Made by a program: the position numbers and the translations under genes. Shown one piece after another: positions 46,301-55,595 of a stretch of DNA of 64,000 nucleotides. This DNA comes from an uncultured Bryobacteraceae bacterium. Its GTDB lineage: Bacteria; Acidobacteriota; Terriglobia; Bryobacterales; Bryobacteraceae. The stretch lies in contig CALDSU010000017.1 of the NCBI GenBank assembly GCA_937924525.1, forward strand, positions 1 to 64,000, written 5' to 3'. Position 1 is the first letter of the stretch. Each line of letters starts with the position of its first letter. The notes below the pieces were generated by a model, which saw only the letters and a program-made list of their open reading frames with translations, ran no database searches and was not told where the DNA came from.

Positions 46301-47476
46301 TTACTCCCCGCTTTTGCCCAGCAACTGCCGAGCGATCGTCAGCAGTTGGATGTTGCTGGTGCCCTCGTAGATCCGCCCGATTTTCACATCCCGGTAGAGC
46401 TTTTCCACCGGGTAATCCTTGGTGAACCCGACGCCGCCAAACACCTCCACCGCTTGCGAGGCGACGTGCTCGGCGATCTCCGACGCATAATATTTTGCCA
46501 TGGCCGCTTCGGTCAGGAAGGGCCGGCCGGCGTCCCGCAGGCGGGCGGCGTTGTACACCAGCAGGCGGGCGGCCTCGACTTCCGTGGCCATGCGGGCCAG
46601 AGCAAACTGCACGCCTTGAAACTCGCCGATCGTTTTGCCGAACTGCTTCCGCTCGCGGGCGTAACCGAGCGCATGGTCCAGCGCCCCGCGCGCCAGGCCC
46701 GCCATCTGGCCCCCGATCGCGATCCTGCCTTCGTTCAGCGTTTCGATCGCGATCTTGTAGCCCTTCCCGGTCTCGCCGAGCACGTTCTCCTTGGGCACGA
46801 CGCATTCTTCCAGAATCAACTCGCACGTGGAGGAGGCGCGAATGCCGAGTTTGTCCTCTTTCTTGCCCACCTGAAAGCCCGGGAACCCGCGCTCCACCAG
46901 AAACGCGGTGACGCCCCGGTATCCCGCAGCGGGGTCGATGGTGGCGAACAGAATAAACAGTCCGGCCTCGGCGGCGTTCGTGATCCACAACTTGCGCCCG
47001 GTGAGCAGATAGTGATCGCCGCGGTCCAAGGCCCGCGTCGTCAGCGAAAATGCGTCCGAGCCCGCGGTGGCTTCCGAGAGCGCGTACGCGGCGACCGTAT
47101 CCGCCGCCAGACGCGGCAGGTAGCGCCGCTTCTGCTCCGGGCTGGCCCAGCGCAGCAGAGCATTGTTGACCAGCGTGTTTTGCACGTCCACAATCACCGC
47201 CGCCGCGGGGTCCACCGCGGAAAGTTCTTCAATGGCGAGCACGCTTTGGAAAAAAGTGCCGCCCTGCCCGCCGTATTCCTCGGGAATCTCGATCCCCATC
47301 AGGCCGAGGTCGAAGAATTGGCGCAACAGGTCGGGCCGGAAATGGGCTGCTTCATCCATGGCGCGCACCTGGGGCGCAATCTGTTCGCGCGCGAACTGGC
47401 GCACCATGTGCTGGAAGAGCCGGTCGTCCTCGGTAAGCTGGGTAAGGGGAGGCGCCGGGGTCTCGACTGCGGACAT
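46301..47476 (-). CDS. Acyl-CoA dehydrogenase (short/branched-chain type)
   Basis: A protein of 391 residues, the normal length. Family signatures: YALSEATAGSDAFSLTTRA (FAD and substrate binding), LWITNAAEAGLFILFAT, LGIRASSTCELILEECVVP, RKQFGKTIGEFQGVQFALA and the C-terminal RIYEGTSNIQLLTIARQLL with the catalytic Glu. It makes the alpha,beta-double bond of acyl-CoA, passing electrons to ETF. It may serve the same branched-chain catabolism as the E1 fusion at 26691, though the genes are far apart. Confidence 0.93.
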   Translation of the reverse strand: MSAVETPAPPLTQLTEDDRLFQHMVRQFAREQIAPQVRAMDEAAHFRPDLLRQFFDLGLMGIEIPEEYGGQGGTFFQSVLAIEELSAVDPAAAVIVDVQNTLVNNALLRWASPEQKRRYLPRLAADTVAAYALSEATAGSDAFSLTTRALDRGDHYLLTGRKLWITNAAEAGLFILFATIDPAAGYRGVTAFLVERGFPGFQVGKKEDKLGIRASSTCELILEECVVPKENVLGETGKGYKIAIETLNEGRIAIGGQMAGLARGALDHALGYARERKQFGKTIGEFQGVQFALARMATEVEAARLLVYNAARLRDAGRPFLTEAAMAKYYASEIAEHVASQAVEVFGGVGFTKDYPVEKLYRDVKIGRIYEGTSNIQLLTIARQLLGKSGE

Positions 47477-47543
47477 AGGCCCAGTGTAACCCGCCCGCCC
47501 TACCCGCCCGGTCCGGACCGCGCTCGCGCTCGCCGGAAACCTT

Positions 47544-47572
47544 TTGACTTTCCGGCGCTTCTATGGTGTCAT
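47544..47572 (+). promoter_or_regulatory. Candidate sigma-70 promoter of infC
   Basis: TTGACT at 47544-47549 and TGTCAT at 47567-47572 are separated by 17 bp, the ideal spacing. The -35 box is strong and the -10 box weak (4 of 6). It lies 38 bp upstream of the infC ATG and is the only good pair in the gap. Confidence 0.35.
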
Positions 47573-47610
47573 ACGCTTAATGACGAGGTTGTCCCCGAAC
47601 CGTTCCACTC

Positions 47611-48168
47611 ATGTTTCCAGGACGTAGATTTTCCGGCCCGCCCCGCAGGCAGAACCGCAGAGAGAACGTCAACGAATCGATTCGCGTCAAAGAGGTTCGC
47701 GCCGTCTTTCCGGACGGAGCGACCGAGATCCTGCCCACCGCCACGGCCCTGAAGCGCGCTCAGGAAATGGGTTTGGACCTGGTGCTGATTGCGCCCACCG
47801 CGACGCCGCCAGTCGCCAAAGTGGTGGACTTCGGCCACTATCAGTACGAACAGAAGAAGAAAGAGCACGAGGCCAAAAAGAAGCAGCACGTCGTGCAGGT
47901 GAAGGAGCTCAAGTTCCGTCCGAACACAGACGACCACGATTACGACTTCAAGAAAAACCATGCGATCCGGTTCCTCAAGGAGGGCAATCGCGTCAAGGCC
48001 GTGGTGCAATTCCGCGGGCGCGAGATCGCGCACACCGATCTGGGTAAGCGCTTGCTGGAGCGCTTCGCGGCGGACCTGGCCGCGTACGGCTCGGTGGAAG
48101 GAGTTCCCCGGATGGAGGGGCGCAACGCCCACATCCTGATCAGCCCGGTAAAGGCCAAGCCCGCTTAG
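47611..48168 (+). CDS. infC: Translation initiation factor IF-3
   Basis: A protein of 185 residues. The N-terminal domain begins RRENVNESIRVKEVRAV and the C-terminal domain has VQVKELKFRPNTDDHDYDFK, RFLKEGNRVKAVVQFRGREI and a final MEGRNAHILI, as in IF-3. IF-3 binds the 30S subunit and checks start-codon pairing. The usual downstream genes rpmI and rplT are absent, so infC stands alone here. No Shine-Dalgarno is visible before the ATG at 47611; IF-3 genes often use odd starts. Confidence 0.94.
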   Translation: MFPGRRFSGPPRRQNRRENVNESIRVKEVRAVFPDGATEILPTATALKRAQEMGLDLVLIAPTATPPVAKVVDFGHYQYEQKKKEHEAKKKQHVVQVKELKFRPNTDDHDYDFKKNHAIRFLKEGNRVKAVVQFRGREIAHTDLGKRLLERFAADLAAYGSVEGVPRMEGRNAHILISPVKAKPA

Positions 48169-48271
48169 CCCTCCCGCCTGCCAGTTGCGTTCCGCGGCGG
48201 ACATCGGCTACTCTCTTAACTCTCTCCCCGCTGGTCCCTATCGCGCGTACTCTGTAACGAAAGAAGCCAGC

Positions 48272-48302
48272 CCGGAAACATTCCGGCGCGCCGGAATTCC
48301 GG
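48272..48302. promoter_or_regulatory. Four alternating CCGGAA/TTCCGG half-sites
   Basis: CCGGAA (48272), TTCCGG (48281), CCGGAA (48291) and TTCCGG (48297) occur within 31 bp, so they nest into three palindromes, the longest being the 18-bp perfect ATTCCGGCGCGCCGGAAT at 48280-48297. They end 19 bp before the start at 48322. This looks like a multi-site operator, or a set of mutually exclusive hairpins in the leader RNA. Confidence 0.5.
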
Positions 48303-48321
48303 AGATTGAGTTTGTGGCACG

Positions 48322-48699
48322 ATGCACAAAGGCAACAAAACACTGATTGCGGTTGTCAAAGATCTGTTGTTCTCCGCCAAGATAACGGAGGCCGCCAAGC
48401 GAACGGGCCTGACCCTGCACTACGCGACGACGGAGTCCGAAGTCCTCGAAAGGGTCAAGGAGCGGCCCACGCTGATCATCATGGATCTGAATCTGGAAGC
48501 CGCTCATCCGCTGCGGCTGATTCAGAAGCTCAAATCCAGCCCGGAAACCAAAGGCATCAGCATTGTCGGGTATCTTCCCCACGTCCAGGCGGACCTGAAA
48601 TTGAAGGCTCAGCAAGCCGGCTGTGACATGGTGATGCCCAGGTCGGCGTTTTCGATGAACCTGGTGCAGATTCTCAAACGTCACGCCGGCATCGTTTGA
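48322..48699 (+). CDS. Single-domain receiver-like protein
   Basis: A protein of 125 residues consisting only of a CheY-like fold. D55 in LIIMDLNLEA is at the phosphorylation position and S/T is present in the next strand (SIVGYL), but the acidic pocket is reduced to D14 in VVKDLLFSAKI and the conserved Lys is not obvious (MVMPRSAFS). The opening DLLFSAKI is typical of a group of small receivers that I recall from Acidobacteria and relatives, of unknown role. No kinase is adjacent. Confidence 0.78.
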   Translation: MHKGNKTLIAVVKDLLFSAKITEAAKRTGLTLHYATTESEVLERVKERPTLIIMDLNLEAAHPLRLIQKLKSSPETKGISIVGYLPHVQADLKLKAQQAGCDMVMPRSAFSMNLVQILKRHAGIV

Positions 48700-48786
48700 A
48701 ATGGCCTCTCCCTCCTGCGCCGCGGGGCTCTCTCTTGGTTTACTCTTGGAATAAGTCACCCACTTTCATACTTGGCGCGATCGGGC

Positions 48787-51700
48787 ATGAAGGCAATCTG
48801 GATTTTCTCCGCGTGGGCCGTGGCGGCCGGAGCAACGGCGCCGGCCGCCGAGCGAATTGATTTCGCCCGGCAACTGCAACCTGTGCTGAAGCAGGCCTGC
48901 CAGAACTGTCACGGCGAGAAGACGCAGCTTGGGGGCTTGCGGCTGGACGCCAGACAGGGCGCGTTCCGGGGCGGCAATTCCGGACCGGCCATTGTGCCCG
49001 GCCAGGCGGAAGCCAGCCCGCTCTATCAGCGGGTGGCCGGTCTCGGCGACCAGGCGCGGATGCCCATGGGCGCCAAACCGCTGCCCGCCGAACAAATCGC
49101 CCTGATTCGGGATTGGATCAATCAGGGCGCCGAATGGCCGGAAGGGGAGGGCGCCCGAAACATCGAGATCAAGAAGCACTGGGCGTTTGTCCCGCCGCGG
49201 CGTCCCGCGCTGCCGGCGGTGAGCCGTCTCCCCTGGGTGCGCACTCCTGTGGACCGGTTTATCCTCGCGCGGCTCGATCAGGAACATCTGACGCCCTCGC
49301 CGGAAGCGGACCGGGTCACGCTGCTGCGGCGGCTGAGCCTGGACCTGACCGGGCTTCCGCCCACCCCCGCCGAAGTAGACGCCTTTGTGCGCGACCGCAG
49401 TCCGAAAGCGTACGAAAAACAGGTGGAGCGGCTGCTCGCCTCGCCGCACTACGGGGAACGCTGGGCGCGCCACTGGCTCGACGCCGCCCGCTATGCCGAC
49501 TCGGACGGCTTTGAGAAGGACAAGTCCCGCCAAGTCTGGTTTTACCGCGACTGGGTGATCCGCGCCTTGAATCGAGACCTGCCCTATGACCGGTTCATCA
49601 TTGAGCAGCTGGCCGGCGACCTGCTGCCGCAGGCCACCCAGGACCAGCTTGTGGCTACCGGCTTCCTCCGCAACTCAATGATCAACGAGGAAGGCGGCAT
49701 CGACCCCGAGCAGTTCCGCATGGAGGCCATGTTCGACCGCATGGACGCCATCGGCAAGAGCGTCCTCGGCATTACCATCCAGTGCGCGCAGTGCCACAAC
49801 CACAAGTACGATCCGCTGTTGCAGGAAGACTATTACCGGATGTTCGCTTTCCTGAACAATGCGCACGAGGCCAACGTCGCCGTCTATACCCCGGAGGAAC
49901 AGGCGCGGCGCGCGGACCTGTTCCGGCAGGTGCGCGAACTCGAGGCCGGCTTGCAGCATCGCACTCCCGATTGGGCGGAACGGATGGCGCGCTGGGAGGA
50001 CCAGGTGCGCAACGATCAGCCGGCTTGGACCGTGATCCGCCCTTCGGTAGATGACATCTCGACCGGCGGCCAGCGGTACCTCCAGTTGGAGGACGGCTCG
50101 TTCCTCGCCCAAGGCTACGCGCCGACCAAGCACCGCGCCAAGTTCACGACGCAAACCGATCTGAAGAAGATAACCGCCGTCCGGCTGGAACTGCTCAACG
50201 ACCCCAACCTCCCGCTGGGCGGGCCGGGGCGCTCGATTCGGGGTACGGGGGCTTTGACGGAGTTCGAAGTCGAGGCCGCGCCAGCCAGCGCGCCGGACAA
50301 GACCATCAAGGTCAAGATCGCCCGGGCCACCGCGGATGTTTCCCCGCCCGAGCGCCCGCTCGAGGCCCTCTACTTCGACAAATCCGACAAGAAACGCCTG
50401 GTGGGGCCTATCGAATTCGCCATCGACGGCAAGGAGGAAACCGCGTGGACGCACGATACGGGACCCGTGCGGCGCAACTTGCCCCGCAAAGCGGTTTTTG
50501 TCTTCGCGCAGCCGGTGGAGTTTCCCGAGGGCGCGGTGCTGCACATCTATCTCAGCCAGCGGCACGGCGGCTGGAACAGCGACGATAATCAAAACCACAA
50601 TTTGGGCCGGATGCGCCTCTCGGTGACCGATGCGCCGGACCCGGCAGCGGATCCACTGCCGGCGCAGGTCCGGGAGATTCTCGGCGTGCCGCGCGAGCAG
50701 CGCACTCCGGCGCAGACGCAGGCCGTGTTCGCGTACTGGCGGACCACCGTGCCGGAATGGCGGGCGGTCAACCGCCGCATCGAGGAGTTGTGGGCCGCGC
50801 ACCCGGAGGGCTCCTCACAGTTGGTGCTGGCCGAGCGCGACCGCAGGCGGGAAACCCACCTGCTGCTGCGCGGCGATTTCTTGAAGCCGGGCAAGGCGGT
50901 GGCCGGGGGCGTGCCGGGATTTCTGCACCCGATGCCCCCGGGCGCGGAACCCAACCGGCTGGGCTTCGCCCGCTGGCTGGTGGACCGCAACTCGCCCACC
51001 ACGGCGCGCTCGCTGGTCAATCGCGTGTGGCAGCAGTATTTCGGCGTCGGCCTGGTGGCTTCCAGCGAAGACCTCGGCTCGCAAGCCGACCCGCCTTCGC
51101 ACCCCGAACTGCTCGATTGGCTCGCCGTCGAATTCATGGATGCCGGCTGGAGCCTTAAGCACCTTCACCGTTTGATTGTGAATTCGGCCGCCTACCGGCA
51201 GTCCTCGAAAGTGACTCCGGAGCTTTACGAGCGCGATCCGCAGAACCGGCTGCTCGCGCGCGCGCCGCGCCTGCGGGTGGAGGCGGAGATTGTCCGCGAT
51301 ATCACGCTCGCCGCCAGCGGACTGCTGGAACCCACCGTGGGCGGGCCCAGTGTCTATCCGCCGGCTCCGGAGTTCCTCTTCCAGCCCCCGGCCAGCTACG
51401 GCCCCAAGAACTGGTACGAGGAGAAAGGCGCCAACCGCTACCGGCGCGGGCTGTACACGTTCCGTTTCCGCTCGGTTCCTTATCCGATGCTGCAAACTTT
51501 CGATGCCCCCAACGGCGATATGTCCTGCGTCCGCCGGGTCCGCTCGAACACGCCGTTGCAGGCCCTGACCAGTCTGAACGAGCCCTTGTTTCTGGAAACC
51601 GCGCGCGCCCTCGCGCTGCGCACCTTGCGGGAGGGCGGCCCCTCGGACGCCGCCCGTCTGACTTACGCCTTCCGCCGCTGCGTTTCCCGCCATCCTACCG

Positions 51701-51906
51701 CCGAAGAGACTGCCGAGTTACTTGGATTGCTGGAGCGGCAGACCCGCCGTTATCAGGAAGACGGGCGGCAGCCCTGGGAACTGGTGGCGGACGACCCGGC
51801 GCACCCACCCGCGTTGCCGCCCGGCGTGACGCCAGCTCAGGCAGCCGGCTGGACCGCTGTCGCCCGCGTGCTGCTGAATCTGGACGAGACCATCACCAAA
51901 GAGTAA
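48787..51906 (+). CDS. Exported DUF1549/DUF1553 protein with haem-c motif (PSCyt1)
   Basis: A protein of 1039 residues with a signal peptide (MKAIWIFSAWAVAAGATA). Near residue 35, ACQNCHGEK is a CXXCH haem-c site in a PSCyt1 domain. DUF1549 follows (VDRFILARLDQEHLTPSPEA; LSLDLTGLPPTPAEVDAFV), then a central beta-rich region and DUF1553 at the C-terminus (RRGLYTFRFRSVPYP; NTPLQALTSLNEPLFLETA). Such proteins are abundant in Planctomycetes, Verrucomicrobia and Acidobacteria next to DUF1501 proteins, as here, and are thought to be surface or periplasmic, often linked to polysaccharide use. Activity is unproven. Confidence 0.9.
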   Translation: MKAIWIFSAWAVAAGATAPAAERIDFARQLQPVLKQACQNCHGEKTQLGGLRLDARQGAFRGGNSGPAIVPGQAEASPLYQRVAGLGDQARMPMGAKPLPAEQIALIRDWINQGAEWPEGEGARNIEIKKHWAFVPPRRPALPAVSRLPWVRTPVDRFILARLDQEHLTPSPEADRVTLLRRLSLDLTGLPPTPAEVDAFVRDRSPKAYEKQVERLLASPHYGERWARHWLDAARYADSDGFEKDKSRQVWFYRDWVIRALNRDLPYDRFIIEQLAGDLLPQATQDQLVATGFLRNSMINEEGGIDPEQFRMEAMFDRMDAIGKSVLGITIQCAQCHNHKYDPLLQEDYYRMFAFLNNAHEANVAVYTPEEQARRADLFRQVRELEAGLQHRTPDWAERMARWEDQVRNDQPAWTVIRPSVDDISTGGQRYLQLEDGSFLAQGYAPTKHRAKFTTQTDLKKITAVRLELLNDPNLPLGGPGRSIRGTGALTEFEVEAAPASAPDKTIKVKIARATADVSPPERPLEALYFDKSDKKRLVGPIEFAIDGKEETAWTHDTGPVRRNLPRKAVFVFAQPVEFPEGAVLHIYLSQRHGGWNSDDNQNHNLGRMRLSVTDAPDPAADPLPAQVREILGVPREQRTPAQTQAVFAYWRTTVPEWRAVNRRIEELWAAHPEGSSQLVLAERDRRRETHLLLRGDFLKPGKAVAGGVPGFLHPMPPGAEPNRLGFARWLVDRNSPTTARSLVNRVWQQYFGVGLVASSEDLGSQADPPSHPELLDWLAVEFMDAGWSLKHLHRLIVNSAAYRQSSKVTPELYERDPQNRLLARAPRLRVEAEIVRDITLAASGLLEPTVGGPSVYPPAPEFLFQPPASYGPKNWYEEKGANRYRRGLYTFRFRSVPYPMLQTFDAPNGDMSCVRRVRSNTPLQALTSLNEPLFLETARALALRTLREGGPSDAARLTYAFRRCVSRHPTAEETAELLGLLERQTRRYQEDGRQPWELVADDPAHPPALPPGVTPAQAAGWTAVARVLLNLDETITKE

Positions 51907-51924
51907 TTGAGGAGGCAAATCGCG

Positions 51925-53358
51925 ATGAACCAAGAACCGCATCCTTTGCTCCGCCGCCATGGTCGCGAGGTCACGCGCCGCTGGTTCTTCGAACAGTGCG
52001 GCGTCGGGTTAGGCAGCATCGCGCTCGGGCACCTGTTCCAGCAGGCTGGCCTCGCATCCCCCGCTGGCCCGGCCAACCCGCTGGCGCCCAAGCCGCCCCA
52101 TCACGCGCCCAAGGCCAAGCGCGTCGTCTTCCTGTTCATGGCGGGCGCGCCGAGTCATCTCGAGTTGTTCGACTACAAGCCGCAACTGGCCAAATTCGAC
52201 GGCACGCTGCCCCCCGCGGATCTGCTGAAAGGGTACCGGGCGGCGTTCATCAATCCCAATTCCAAGCTGCTCGGACCAAAGTACAAGTTCGTCCGCGCGC
52301 CGAATGGCACGCTGATTTCCGAACTGCTGCCGCACACGGCCACCATCCTGGACGATATCGCGCTGGTGAAGTCCATGGTCACCGACGCCTTCAACCACGC
52401 GCCCGGTCAGTTGCTGATGAATACCGGCTCGCAGCAGTTCGGTCGGCCGAGCATGGGCGCCTGGGTGACCTACGGCTTGGGCTCGGAGTCGCAGGACCTG
52501 CCGGCCTTCGTCGTGTTCAGCTCGGGCAAGAAAGGTCCCAGCGGCGGCAATTCCTGCTGGGGCAGCGGCTTCCTGCCGACAGTCTACCAGGGCGTGCAGT
52601 TCCGCGGCAGCGGCGAGCCGGTGCTCTACCTGTCGAACCCGCGCGGCGTCGACGACGAAGTGCAGCGGGATTCTCTGGTCAGTCTCCGCAAGCTCAACCA
52701 GATGCGGCTCGATGCCGTGGGCGATCCGGAAATCGCCACCCGCATCAACTCCTTCGAAATGGCCTTCCGGATGCAAGCCACGGCGCCGGAGGTCATGGAC
52801 ATCTCCAAAGAATCCCAGGCCACGCTCGAAATGTATGGAGCTGAGCCGGGCAAACCATCCTTCGCCAACAACTGCCTGCTGGCGCGGCGGCTGCTGGAAA
52901 AGGGCGTCCGGTTTGTCCAGCTTTATCACGAGGCGTGGGATCAGCACGGCAACCTCGTCAAGGACCTGAAAATCAACTGCCAGGACACCGATCGGGCCAG
53001 CGCGGCGCTGGTCAAGGATCTGAAACAGCGCGGCATGCTCGACGACACGCTGGTGATCTGGGGCGGCGAATTCGGCCGCACGCCAATGGTCCAGGGCGGC
53101 GACGACGGGCGCGACCATCACCCCAACGCCTTCACCATGTGGCTGGCGGGCGGCGGCATCAAGCCGGGTCTGGTTCTCGGCGAGAGCGATGAGTTGGGCT
53201 TCAACGTCGTGAAAGACAAGATTCACGTACATGACCTGCATGCTACGCTGCTCCACCTGCTCGGCTTCGAGCACACGCGCCTGACCTATCGATTCCAGGG
53301 CCGGGATTTCCGCCTCACCGACGTGCACGGCGAGGTGGTTTCCTCCCTGCTGGCGTAG
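51925..53358 (+). CDS. DUF1501-family exported protein
   Basis: A protein of 477 residues; GGAGG at 51911-51915 sets the start. A Tat-like N-terminus ([19 protein letters not shown]) sits at residues 22-41. DUF1501 motifs: [40 protein letters not shown] and [19 protein letters not shown], which make this a member of the alkaline-phosphatase/sulfatase-like superfamily with metal-binding Asp and His residues. It is paired with the DUF1549/1553 gene just upstream (18 bp), the common arrangement. The substrate is unknown. Confidence 0.9.
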   Translation: MNQEPHPLLRRHGREVTRRWFFEQCGVGLGSIALGHLFQQAGLASPAGPANPLAPKPPHHAPKAKRVVFLFMAGAPSHLELFDYKPQLAKFDGTLPPADLLKGYRAAFINPNSKLLGPKYKFVRAPNGTLISELLPHTATILDDIALVKSMVTDAFNHAPGQLLMNTGSQQFGRPSMGAWVTYGLGSESQDLPAFVVFSSGKKGPSGGNSCWGSGFLPTVYQGVQFRGSGEPVLYLSNPRGVDDEVQRDSLVSLRKLNQMRLDAVGDPEIATRINSFEMAFRMQATAPEVMDISKESQATLEMYGAEPGKPSFANNCLLARRLLEKGVRFVQLYHEAWDQHGNLVKDLKINCQDTDRASAALVKDLKQRGMLDDTLVIWGGEFGRTPMVQGGDDGRDHHPNAFTMWLAGGGIKPGLVLGESDELGFNVVKDKIHVHDLHATLLHLLGFEHTRLTYRFQGRDFRLTDVHGEVVSSLLA

Positions 53359-53446
53359 TTTGACAGCCCGTTTCTGAAGCCTGAAAACGCCCGCTCCTTA
53401 CCGGCGCAGCGCGCAATTCATTTCGACCCTCAAGCGGAAGCGCGTG

Positions 53447-53488
53447 GGAGGAGTCTTTGCATTGTTTGTGATTCGTCGCAACTCCTCC
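53447..53488. repeat. Inverted repeat in a convergent gap
   Basis: GGAGGAGT at 53447-53454 and ACTCCTCC at 53481-53488 form an 8-bp stem around 26 nt between the convergent genes ending at 53358 and 53555. A second small GC hairpin is at 53528-53542. Possibly a bidirectional terminator without T-runs. Confidence 0.3.
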
Positions 53489-53554
53489 TCCCCTGGTTGG
53501 ATGAGCGGCTGCGGACGAGGTTGCAGCCCCGCCTTTCGCGGGCCGGGCGGCGCT

Positions 53555-54748
53555 TTATCCCAGCATCTCCTTGATCCGCCGCGCGACCAGCTTATGCTCA
53601 TCGCCGCGCAGAGTCCACATGGAGATCGTCAAGCCCTCTTTGCCGCCCCCTACGTAAATCGGCGGATCGCCTTCCCGCAGCTTCTGGAGCACTTCGCCGG
53701 GCGAGGGCTTGCCGGCGCCGCTCTTCCACTCGACCACCACGTGGGGGACATGGTTGGCGATCTCCGGCACATGCTTGCGCGCCTCGACGCCCGGGAGTCC
53801 CTGGAGCGCGGCAAGCACGTCGGCCGCCCGCTGGTCCAGCAGGCGGCGCTCGGCGGGATGATCGGCTTTCAGGTAGCGCTCGACGGCCGCCACCACGCCG
53901 GCGATCTCTTCCTTGCCGACCTTCATCCCGCGCCCGATGCCCCCGAACGGGCTGATCGACTTCTGCGCCGCCGCCACCAGGTCCTGCCGCCCCAGCAGCA
54001 GTCCCGTGCCTTGCGGACCGAATAACCCCTTCCCGCCCGAGAAGACGACCAGGTCGAACCCTTCGTCGACGACGTAGCTCTTTAGCCGCGAAGCCGGCGG
54101 CACGTCGGCGGCGGCGTCGTTGAGCGTCGGCACGCCGCGCTCCCTGGCCACCCGCACCCACTCCTCGCGCTTGATGCGCCCGTCCGGCTCGTTCTTGTTC
54201 AGGTAGAACATCATCGCGGTGTTCTGGTTGATGGCCCGGTCCAGTTCCTCGCGCGTCTCCACCCATACAAGCCGGGTTCCCACCAGTTCCATCTGCGCCT
54301 CGTAACCGCAGCGGTGCGCTTTCTGGATAACGATCTCGTTCTTCATGCCGGCGGTGTTGGGCAGGCGGCCAAGTTTGGCCTGGTCGCCCAGCGTCACGCA
54401 GGCTGCGGTGCCGCAGGTGATCGCGGACGCCGCGCCGCAGGCGATCATGCAGGCCGGCACGCCGATCAGCCGGGCGATGTACTCGCCGGCCTTCACCTGC
54501 AAGTCCGGCAGGTAGACGTAATGCTGCGCCGCCTGGTTCATCGCCTCCAGCACTTCCGGGTGCATCACGGAACCGCCCAGGATGGTGACCGTGCCCATCC
54601 CGTTGATCACGGGCTTCAAGCCCAGCTTTTCGTAAACCGGAGCAGCCGTGCCGGTGCGGCTTCCGGCGGCCGCCAGCGGCCCGGCCAGCGCGGGGATCGC
54701 CGCAGCGGTCGTGGTCCTCTTCAGAAATCGTCTTCTCGATGGGGTCAT
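53555..54748 (-). CDS. Tat-exported SelA/aminotransferase-V-like PLP enzyme
   Basis: A protein of 397 residues. The N-terminus TPSRRRFLKRTTTAAAIPA is a strong Tat signal. The rest is the SelA-like branch of PLP enzymes: VINGMGTVTILGGSVMHPEV, CGAASAITCGTAACVTLG, the cofactor Asp in NDAAAD (D211) and the Schiff-base K240 in FSGGKGLFGPQGTG. Members include the DgaE-type 2-amino-acid and D-glucosaminate-6-P lyases. An exported version is unusual, since PLP enzymes normally act in the cytoplasm; Tat export would allow the cofactor to be bound first. It lies 61 bp after a glycosyltransferase gene in the same direction. Confidence 0.88.
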   Translation of the reverse strand: MTPSRRRFLKRTTTAAAIPALAGPLAAAGSRTGTAAPVYEKLGLKPVINGMGTVTILGGSVMHPEVLEAMNQAAQHYVYLPDLQVKAGEYIARLIGVPACMIACGAASAITCGTAACVTLGDQAKLGRLPNTAGMKNEIVIQKAHRCGYEAQMELVGTRLVWVETREELDRAINQNTAMMFYLNKNEPDGRIKREEWVRVARERGVPTLNDAAADVPPASRLKSYVVDEGFDLVVFSGGKGLFGPQGTGLLLGRQDLVAAAQKSISPFGGIGRGMKVGKEEIAGVVAAVERYLKADHPAERRLLDQRAADVLAALQGLPGVEARKHVPEIANHVPHVVVEWKSGAGKPSPGEVLQKLREGDPPIYVGGGKEGLTISMWTLRGDEHKLVARRIKEMLG

Positions 54749-54809
54749 GCCTGAGTCCTCGCTTGCGGCAAGCGTATCGAACCAGGCGCGGCCGGCGCAA
54801 GTTGCCAGC

Positions 54810-55538
54810 TTACCGGTAACGGCCGGCCCAGTGGTTACGCAACACCCGCCAGATGTCCACGAATCCGTTCATCCCGGCCAGCAGGCTCACCTTCGAGCCT
54901 TCGACGTGATCCCAGCGCACCGGCACCTCCACCACGGGAATCTGCTTAAGGCGCGCAATGAAAAGGATCTCCACGTCGAACCCGAAGCGCTCCAGCAACT
55001 GTCGCGAAAAGATCTCCCGCGCGGCGTCGCGGCGGAACAACTTGAATCCGCACTGGGTGTCCTTGAACGGCAAACCGGTGGCCAGCCGCATGATCAGGTT
55101 GAAGAAACGTCCGGCGGTCTCCCGCAGGCCGGGTTGGTGTACGCCGATCAGGGCTGAATCCAGGCCCCGCGAGCCGATCGCGACGGCGGCCCCGGTACGC
55201 GCGATGGCGGCTTCCAGCCGGGTGAACTCTTCGATGGGCGCCGACAGGTCGGCGTCGGTGAACAGGATCCAGTCGTAGCGCGCTTCGAGCATGCCGTGCC
55301 GCACCGCATACCCCTTGCCGCGATTGGCGGGGTTGCGCAGCAGCCGCACCTGCGGCCAGCGGACCGCGGCGCTCTCCGCCGCGGCGGCCGTCGCGTCGCG
55401 CGAACCGTCGTCCACCACCACCACCTCGAAGGCGTCCAAAGGCTGCTCCGCAAGGAAACGCATCACCCGCTCCAGCGTGGCGGGAAGTCTGTCCGCTTCG
55501 TCGAAGGCGGGAATCACAATGGAGAGCGACCGGATCAT
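54810..55538 (-). CDS. Dolichyl-phosphate-type family 2 glycosyltransferase
   Basis: A protein of 242 residues. GT2 signatures: LSIVIPAFDEADRLPATLE, FEVVVVDDGSRDAT, ILFTDADLSAPIEEF (DXD-type metal site), and DTQCGFKLFRRDAAREIF, as in Alg5/DPM1-like enzymes. It transfers a sugar to a polyprenyl phosphate at the inner membrane. It has no C-terminal membrane helices, so it may act with a separate anchor. Divergent from the permease gene at 55596. Confidence 0.88.
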   Translation of the reverse strand: MIRSLSIVIPAFDEADRLPATLERVMRFLAEQPLDAFEVVVVDDGSRDATAAAAESAAVRWPQVRLLRNPANRGKGYAVRHGMLEARYDWILFTDADLSAPIEEFTRLEAAIARTGAAVAIGSRGLDSALIGVHQPGLRETAGRFFNLIMRLATGLPFKDTQCGFKLFRRDAAREIFSRQLLERFGFDVEILFIARLKQIPVVEVPVRWDHVEGSKVSLLAGMNGFVDIWRVLRNHWAGRYR

Positions 55539-55567
55539 GCGGCGGGGAGGTTCCCGGGGGCCCCCGC

Positions 55568-55573
55568 TATAAT
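55568..55573 (+). promoter_or_regulatory. -10 box of the LolC/E-like gene
   Basis: A perfect TATAAT lies 22 bp before the GTG start at 55596. No -35 box is seen. The short distance limits where translation can begin and supports the GTG over upstream starts. Confidence 0.5.
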
Positions 55574-55595
55574 AGCGTATTCGCCGCGGCTGCCC

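Noticed and set aside
53528-53542. CCCGC-N5-GCGGG hairpin as terminator of the SelA-like gene
   Set aside because: Only 5 bp and no T-run; expected often in DNA this GC-rich.
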